Shown here in pieces: positions 60,615-64,000 of a stretch of DNA of 64,000 nucleotides. This DNA is from an uncultured bacterium. GTDB lineage: Bacteria > Verrucomicrobiota > Verrucomicrobiia > CAIQCK01. The stretch is taken from NCBI GenBank assembly GCA_903870275.1, contig CAIQCK010000030.1, positions 62,001-126,000 of the forward strand. The letters are read 5' to 3'. The notes beneath the pieces were generated by a model. The model was not told where the DNA came from and did not search any database. It was given only the letters and a program-made list of their open reading frames with translations. Both the position numbers and the translations under genes were made by a program. Each line of letters starts with the position of its first letter. Position 1 is the stretch's first letter.

Positions 60615-62066
60615 CTATTTCACCCCTCGCGGCCCGGCTCCGGGAATCAGCGATTCCATCTTCATGCCGCGCGAACCTTTCAGGAGCACGCAATCTCCCG
60701 GCCGGAAACGTTCTCGCAACACCGCTACCGCTTGCGCCACGTCGTCGCACATGATGACCCCGCCGGCGGGCATCGCATGGGCCGTGGCCTCTTCCGCAAT
60801 AAATTTCGCTTGCGAACCGACGGTGATGAGCAAGTCCAGCCCCAGCCCCGCCGCCTCGGCGCCGAGACGCCGATGCCAGCGTTCACTTTCCGCGCCCAAC
60901 TCCAGCATGTCGCCTAACACGGCCACGCGCCGGCCACGGCACGGCCGCTCCGCCAGCGTGTGCAACGCCGCGCGCATCGAATCGGGATTTGCATTGTAAG
61001 CGTCGTTGATCCACCGGACGCCTTCGATCTCACACGACTGCATTCGCATCGCCGGCAACTCGATCTTTCCAAAACCGGCAACGATCTCCTCCGCCGTCAG
61101 CCCGAACACGCGCGCGGCGGCGGCGGCCAGCAGCGCGTTGGAAATCCAGTGATCGCCGATGGCGGCCAGCTTGACGCGGACGGGCGACGGACTTTCGATC
61201 ACCGGCGCGCGCGGCGGCACCGCGCACGGCCAGTCCGGCGAGTCCAGCGGCGGTAGGATCAAATCAAATTCCGCGCCGTCCGCCAAGCGTTGGATGTTTT
61301 CGGCGCGCACGCCGGCCTCCGGCGAAAAACCGGCCATGATCACGCGCGACGACGTGTGACGGCGAAGCTGCGGCGTCCAGGGGTTGTCCGCGTTCAAAAC
61401 GGCAACGCCCTCTTTCGGAAGCGCCAGAACGACGGCGGCCTTTTCGCGCGCCACGGCGGCCTCGTCGCCCATGCCTTCGAGATGCGCCGGGCCGACATTG
61501 GTGACGATGGACACCGTTGGCGCGACCATGGCCGCCAGCGGAGCGAGTTCGCCCGGATGGTTCATGCCCATCTCAAAGACGCCGACCTCGTGCGAGCGCC
61601 GAATCCGCAGCAGGCTCAACGGCACGCCGATGTGGTTGTTCAAGTTGCCCTCGGTCTTGATCGTGGAGAACCGTTCCGCCAGCAGCGCGGCCAGCATGTC
61701 CTTGGTGCTGGTCTTGCCGTTGGAACCGGTGATCGCCACGGTGCGCAGCGGCATCGCCTGCCGGTAAGCCGCCGCCAATTGTTGCAGCGCGACCAGCGTG
61801 TCGCGCACCTCAATAACGGGGAGCCTGAACGCGTCCGGCAGCCGGCGCGGGCTGGAGATGATCGCAGCGACCGCGCCGCGTTCCGCGGCTTGCTGTAAAT
61901 AATCGTGCCCGTCAAACCGGCCGCCGCGCAACGCCACGAAGATTTCGCCAGGCCGAACCTGGCGTGAGTCGCCCGACACACCGTGGAAGAAAGTCTCCAC
62001 CATGGCGCCCTTTAATTGCCCGCCGCAGGCGCAGGCGGCGTATTCGAGGGTTGGTTTTTCCAGCAT
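60615..62066 (-). CDS. murF: UDP-MurNAc-tripeptide--D-alanyl-D-alanine ligase
   Basis: A 483-residue Mur ligase adding D-Ala-D-Ala. N-terminal domain SGDSRQVRPGEIFVALRGGR, P-loop VAITGSNGKTSTKDMLAALL, EMGMNHPGELAPLAAMVAPT and INDAYNANPDSMRAALHTLA. The start at 62066 overlaps murE by 55 bp; the N-terminal MLEKPTLEYAACACGGQLKG fits the family. Position between murE and mraY is standard. Confidence 0.93.
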   Translation of the reverse strand: MLEKPTLEYAACACGGQLKGAMVETFFHGVSGDSRQVRPGEIFVALRGGRFDGHDYLQQAAERGAVAAIISSPRRLPDAFRLPVIEVRDTLVALQQLAAAYRQAMPLRTVAITGSNGKTSTKDMLAALLAERFSTIKTEGNLNNHIGVPLSLLRIRRSHEVGVFEMGMNHPGELAPLAAMVAPTVSIVTNVGPAHLEGMGDEAAVAREKAAVVLALPKEGVAVLNADNPWTPQLRRHTSSRVIMAGFSPEAGVRAENIQRLADGAEFDLILPPLDSPDWPCAVPPRAPVIESPSPVRVKLAAIGDHWISNALLAAAAARVFGLTAEEIVAGFGKIELPAMRMQSCEIEGVRWINDAYNANPDSMRAALHTLAERPCRGRRVAVLGDMLELGAESERWHRRLGAEAAGLGLDLLITVGSQAKFIAEEATAHAMPAGGVIMCDDVAQAVAVLRERFRPGDCVLLKGSRGMKMESLIPGAGPRGVK

Positions 62067-63532
62067 TGCGTCAAATACTCCCGTGCAACTTCGCGGTCGT
62101 CAAATGAAATGACCGTATCGGCGAATTCCTGATAGGTCTCGTGGCCTTTGCCGGCAATCACCACCACGTCGCCGGCCTCCGCCACCGCCAGGACCCGGTT
62201 AATGGCTTCGCGCCGTTCCTCGACAACCTCGTATTTCGCCGCGGCGCCGGCGTGCGTGAAACCTTCCTCGATCTGCGCAATGATCGCGCGCGGCTCTTCC
62301 TTGCGCGGGTTGTCGGACGTGAGCACGCTGAAGTCGGCCAGTTCGCCGGCGACGCGGCCCATGAGCGCGCGTTTGCGAGTGTCGCGGTTGCCGCCGCAGC
62401 CGAAGCACACCAGCAGCCGGCCCTTGGCGGACTCGCGCATCGTCGTCAGCACGTTCTTCAGCGCGTCGTCGGTGTGCGCGTAATCCACAAACACTTGGAA
62501 CGGCTGGCCACAATCCATCCGCTCCAGCCGGCCCGGCACCGGCGGCAGCGACTTCAGCGCGCGCGCCATCGCCGGCAGCTTCACGCCGAGCGCCAAAGAC
62601 GCGCCGATGGCGCCGAGGGCGTTGGACACATTGTAACGTCCAAATAACGGCAGCGAAATCCGGTCGACGCCCTTCGGCGTGGCGACCTCAAACTTCAAGC
62701 CGACGCAGTTCACCGCGAGTGTCTGGCCTCGAACCGTCGCCTCGTTCTCGATGCCGAATGTGAGCTTGGCCGCCTTCAACGACATCGCCGCCAAATCGCG
62801 GCCGCGCGGATCGTCCACGTTGATGACCGCAATGCCGATTTTGCCGTTGGTGGAGAGCGATTTGAATAGAACGGTTTTGGCGTCGAAGTAGCCGTCCATC
62901 GTCTTGTGATAATCGAGATGGTCCTGCGTCAGGTTAGTGAACACGGCGACATCGAAATCAACGCCGAGCACGCGCTTCTGCACCAGCGAATGGCTGCTGA
63001 CCTCCATCACGACCGCGCCGCAGTTCTGCCGCACCATCTGCGCCATCATCTCGTGCAGTTCCACCGCCTCCGGCGTCGTGCGCGCCGCGGGAATGACGCG
63101 CTCGCCGATCTCGTAGCGGACGGTGCTGATGAGTCCGGTCTTGATGCCGGCCTCCTGCAAGATGCGCTGGATCATGAACGCCGTCGTGGTCTTGCCGTTG
63201 GTGCCGGTGATGCCGATCACCTTCATCTTTCGATGCGGATGGCCATAGAACTGCCCCGCCAACTTCGCCATCGCCTCGCGCGCGTCGGGCACGCGGATGA
63301 CGGTGGCCCGCCGGATGGCGGCCACGGGTTTCTCCACGAGGATGGCCGCCGCGCCGCGTTGCACCGCGTGCTCGACAAACTTGTGGCCGTCGGTTTTCAG
63401 TCCCGGCAACGCGATGAACAAACTCTCCGGCGTCACGCGCCGCGAGTCGTATTGAATCGAAAGCACGTCCCGGTCGAGCGGTCCTTCCACTTCCGCGCCG
63501 CTCAACACTTCAATCAGTTTTTTAATTTGCAT
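62012..63532 (-). CDS. murE: UDP-MurNAc-L-Ala-D-Glu--2,6-diaminopimelate ligase
   Basis: A 506-residue Mur ligase adding the third peptide residue. N-terminal SIQYDSRRVTPESLFIALPG, P-loop VIGITGTNGKTTTAFMIQ, MEVSSHSLVQKRVLGVDFDV, and the amino-acid motif DNPRKEEP, whose DNPR form indicates meso-diaminopimelate rather than lysine. The last 15 residues (NQPSNTPPAPAAGN) run past the family end. It overlaps the upstream ftsI gene by 11 bp and murF by 55 bp. Confidence 0.95.
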   Translation of the reverse strand: MQIKKLIEVLSGAEVEGPLDRDVLSIQYDSRRVTPESLFIALPGLKTDGHKFVEHAVQRGAAAILVEKPVAAIRRATVIRVPDAREAMAKLAGQFYGHPHRKMKVIGITGTNGKTTTAFMIQRILQEAGIKTGLISTVRYEIGERVIPAARTTPEAVELHEMMAQMVRQNCGAVVMEVSSHSLVQKRVLGVDFDVAVFTNLTQDHLDYHKTMDGYFDAKTVLFKSLSTNGKIGIAVINVDDPRGRDLAAMSLKAAKLTFGIENEATVRGQTLAVNCVGLKFEVATPKGVDRISLPLFGRYNVSNALGAIGASLALGVKLPAMARALKSLPPVPGRLERMDCGQPFQVFVDYAHTDDALKNVLTTMRESAKGRLLVCFGCGGNRDTRKRALMGRVAGELADFSVLTSDNPRKEEPRAIIAQIEEGFTHAGAAAKYEVVEERREAINRVLAVAEAGDVVVIAGKGHETYQEFADTVISFDDREVAREYLTQCWKNQPSNTPPAPAAGN

Positions 63533-64000
63533 GGTTCTGCACAGTTTTGAAATGACCGTTGGCCTTTGCCGTTTGGACGGCCATTTCTTCGACCGGCCGG
63601 TCCGGCCGGACGCTCAGGTATTTCGCCACCCGCCCGGCCACGGCTGCAAACACCGGCGCGGCGATGGCCCCGCCGTAGTATTCGCCCTTCGGATCGTGCG
63701 GGTTGTCCAGTGAAATTAGAATGCAAATCTCCGGCTGTCGCGCCGGGAAAAACCCTACGAAGGATGAATAATATTTCTGCACGTAATGGCCGCCTTCGAG
63801 TTTTTGCGCGGTGCCGGTTTTTCCCGCCACGTCGAAGCCGGGCACGGCGCCCCTGGTGCCGGTGCCGCCTTTTTCCGTCACGGTCGTGAGCGCCTCCACC
63901 ATCAGGTCCGCCGTCTCCTTGCGAATGACCTGGCAAGCCGGCTTCGGATTGAAGCGGCCCACGAGCTGGCCGGAGCGGTCGCGCACGCCGCTGACAATCA
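63522..64000 (-). CDS. ftsI: Penicillin-binding protein FtsI, C-terminal part (runs off window)
   Basis: The frame is open to the window edge, so the 5' part is missing. The visible 159 residues are the end of a class B transpeptidase: VSGVRDRSGQLVGRFNPKPA, the third active-site motif KTGT in FDVAGKTGTAQKLEGGHYVQ, and FVGFFPARQPEICILISLDN with GAIAAPVFAAVAGRVAKYLS. Position first in the murE-ftsZ run identifies it as the septal enzyme FtsI. The Ser-x-x-Lys and SxN motifs would be outside the window. Confidence 0.92.
   Translation of the reverse strand, partial: IVSGVRDRSGQLVGRFNPKPACQVIRKETADLMVEALTTVTEKGGTGTRGAVPGFDVAGKTGTAQKLEGGHYVQKYYSSFVGFFPARQPEICILISLDNPHDPKGEYYGGAIAAPVFAAVAGRVAKYLSVRPDRPVEEMAVQTAKANGHFKTVQNHAN

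Overview
The window is about 64 kb of GC-rich bacterial chromosome. It looks like a member of the Verrucomicrobiota, probably near the Pedosphaera/Limisphaera branch. That placement is an inference. It rests on a Gram-negative style set (LolD plus a LolC/E permease, Wzx/Wzz/O-antigen ligase genes), a meso-DAP type MurE, an exosortase-associated small protein, Tat-exported oxidoreductase and PmoA-family genes, and a multicopy-type 'STGPKTPQGKA' protein set among hairpin-rich intergenic DNA. No phage, insertion sequence or CRISPR array was seen.

Layout. 1-6.0 kb (+): end of gyrA; rlmN, archease and rtcB (rRNA methylation and RNA ligation/repair); an ECF sigma factor with its probable zinc-finger anti-sigma factor and a secreted protein; yqeY. 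6.0-14.4 kb (-): a co-directional run from a DUF805-LolC/E fusion through lolD, ilvE, mcsA, mcsB and clpC to ispD, combining lipoprotein export with the McsAB/ClpC protein-arginine-kinase module (no ctsR visible). A decayed lolC/E start lies upstream. 14.8-18.0 kb (-): REC-PAS-GAF-PAS histidine kinase, lone receiver and a possible small Cys-rich protein. 18.1-25.8 kb (-): an exopolysaccharide/O-antigen operon (Wzz, flippase, ligase, four glycosyltransferases). 26-32.5 kb: HlyD-like adaptor, orphan Flp pilin behind a perfect dyad, a membrane-anchored sulfatase-modifying-factor-like protein, an undecaprenyl-phosphate sugar transferase, a fatty acyl-CoA ligase and a STAS protein.

32.5-34.9 kb is the strangest part: an unrecognised 488-residue gene with a strong sigma70-type promoter and operator-like dyad. 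It lies between inverted copies of a hairpin element, next to a second compound repeat whose stems differ by compensatory changes. 35-37.6 kb: grpE, dnaJ and a lipoprotein. 37.7-45.7 kb (-): mtnP, endonuclease V, an exosortase-associated protein, L,D-transpeptidase, a sugar-1-phosphate nucleotidyltransferase beside a galacturonokinase homologue, a Gfo/Idh/MocA oxidoreductase and a PmoA-like protein. Then come tRNA-Ser(CGA) and a Tat-exported unknown.

47.8-64 kb (-) is a dcw cell-division and peptidoglycan cluster in the order ftsI, murE, murF, mraY, murD, a LysM gene, ftsW, murG-murC-murB, ddl, ftsQ, ftsA, ftsZ. Most junctions are 4-bp overlaps. MurG, MurC and MurB are encoded by one uninterrupted 1155-codon frame, a three-enzyme fusion that would join the cytoplasmic UDP-MurNAc steps to the lipid II-forming step.
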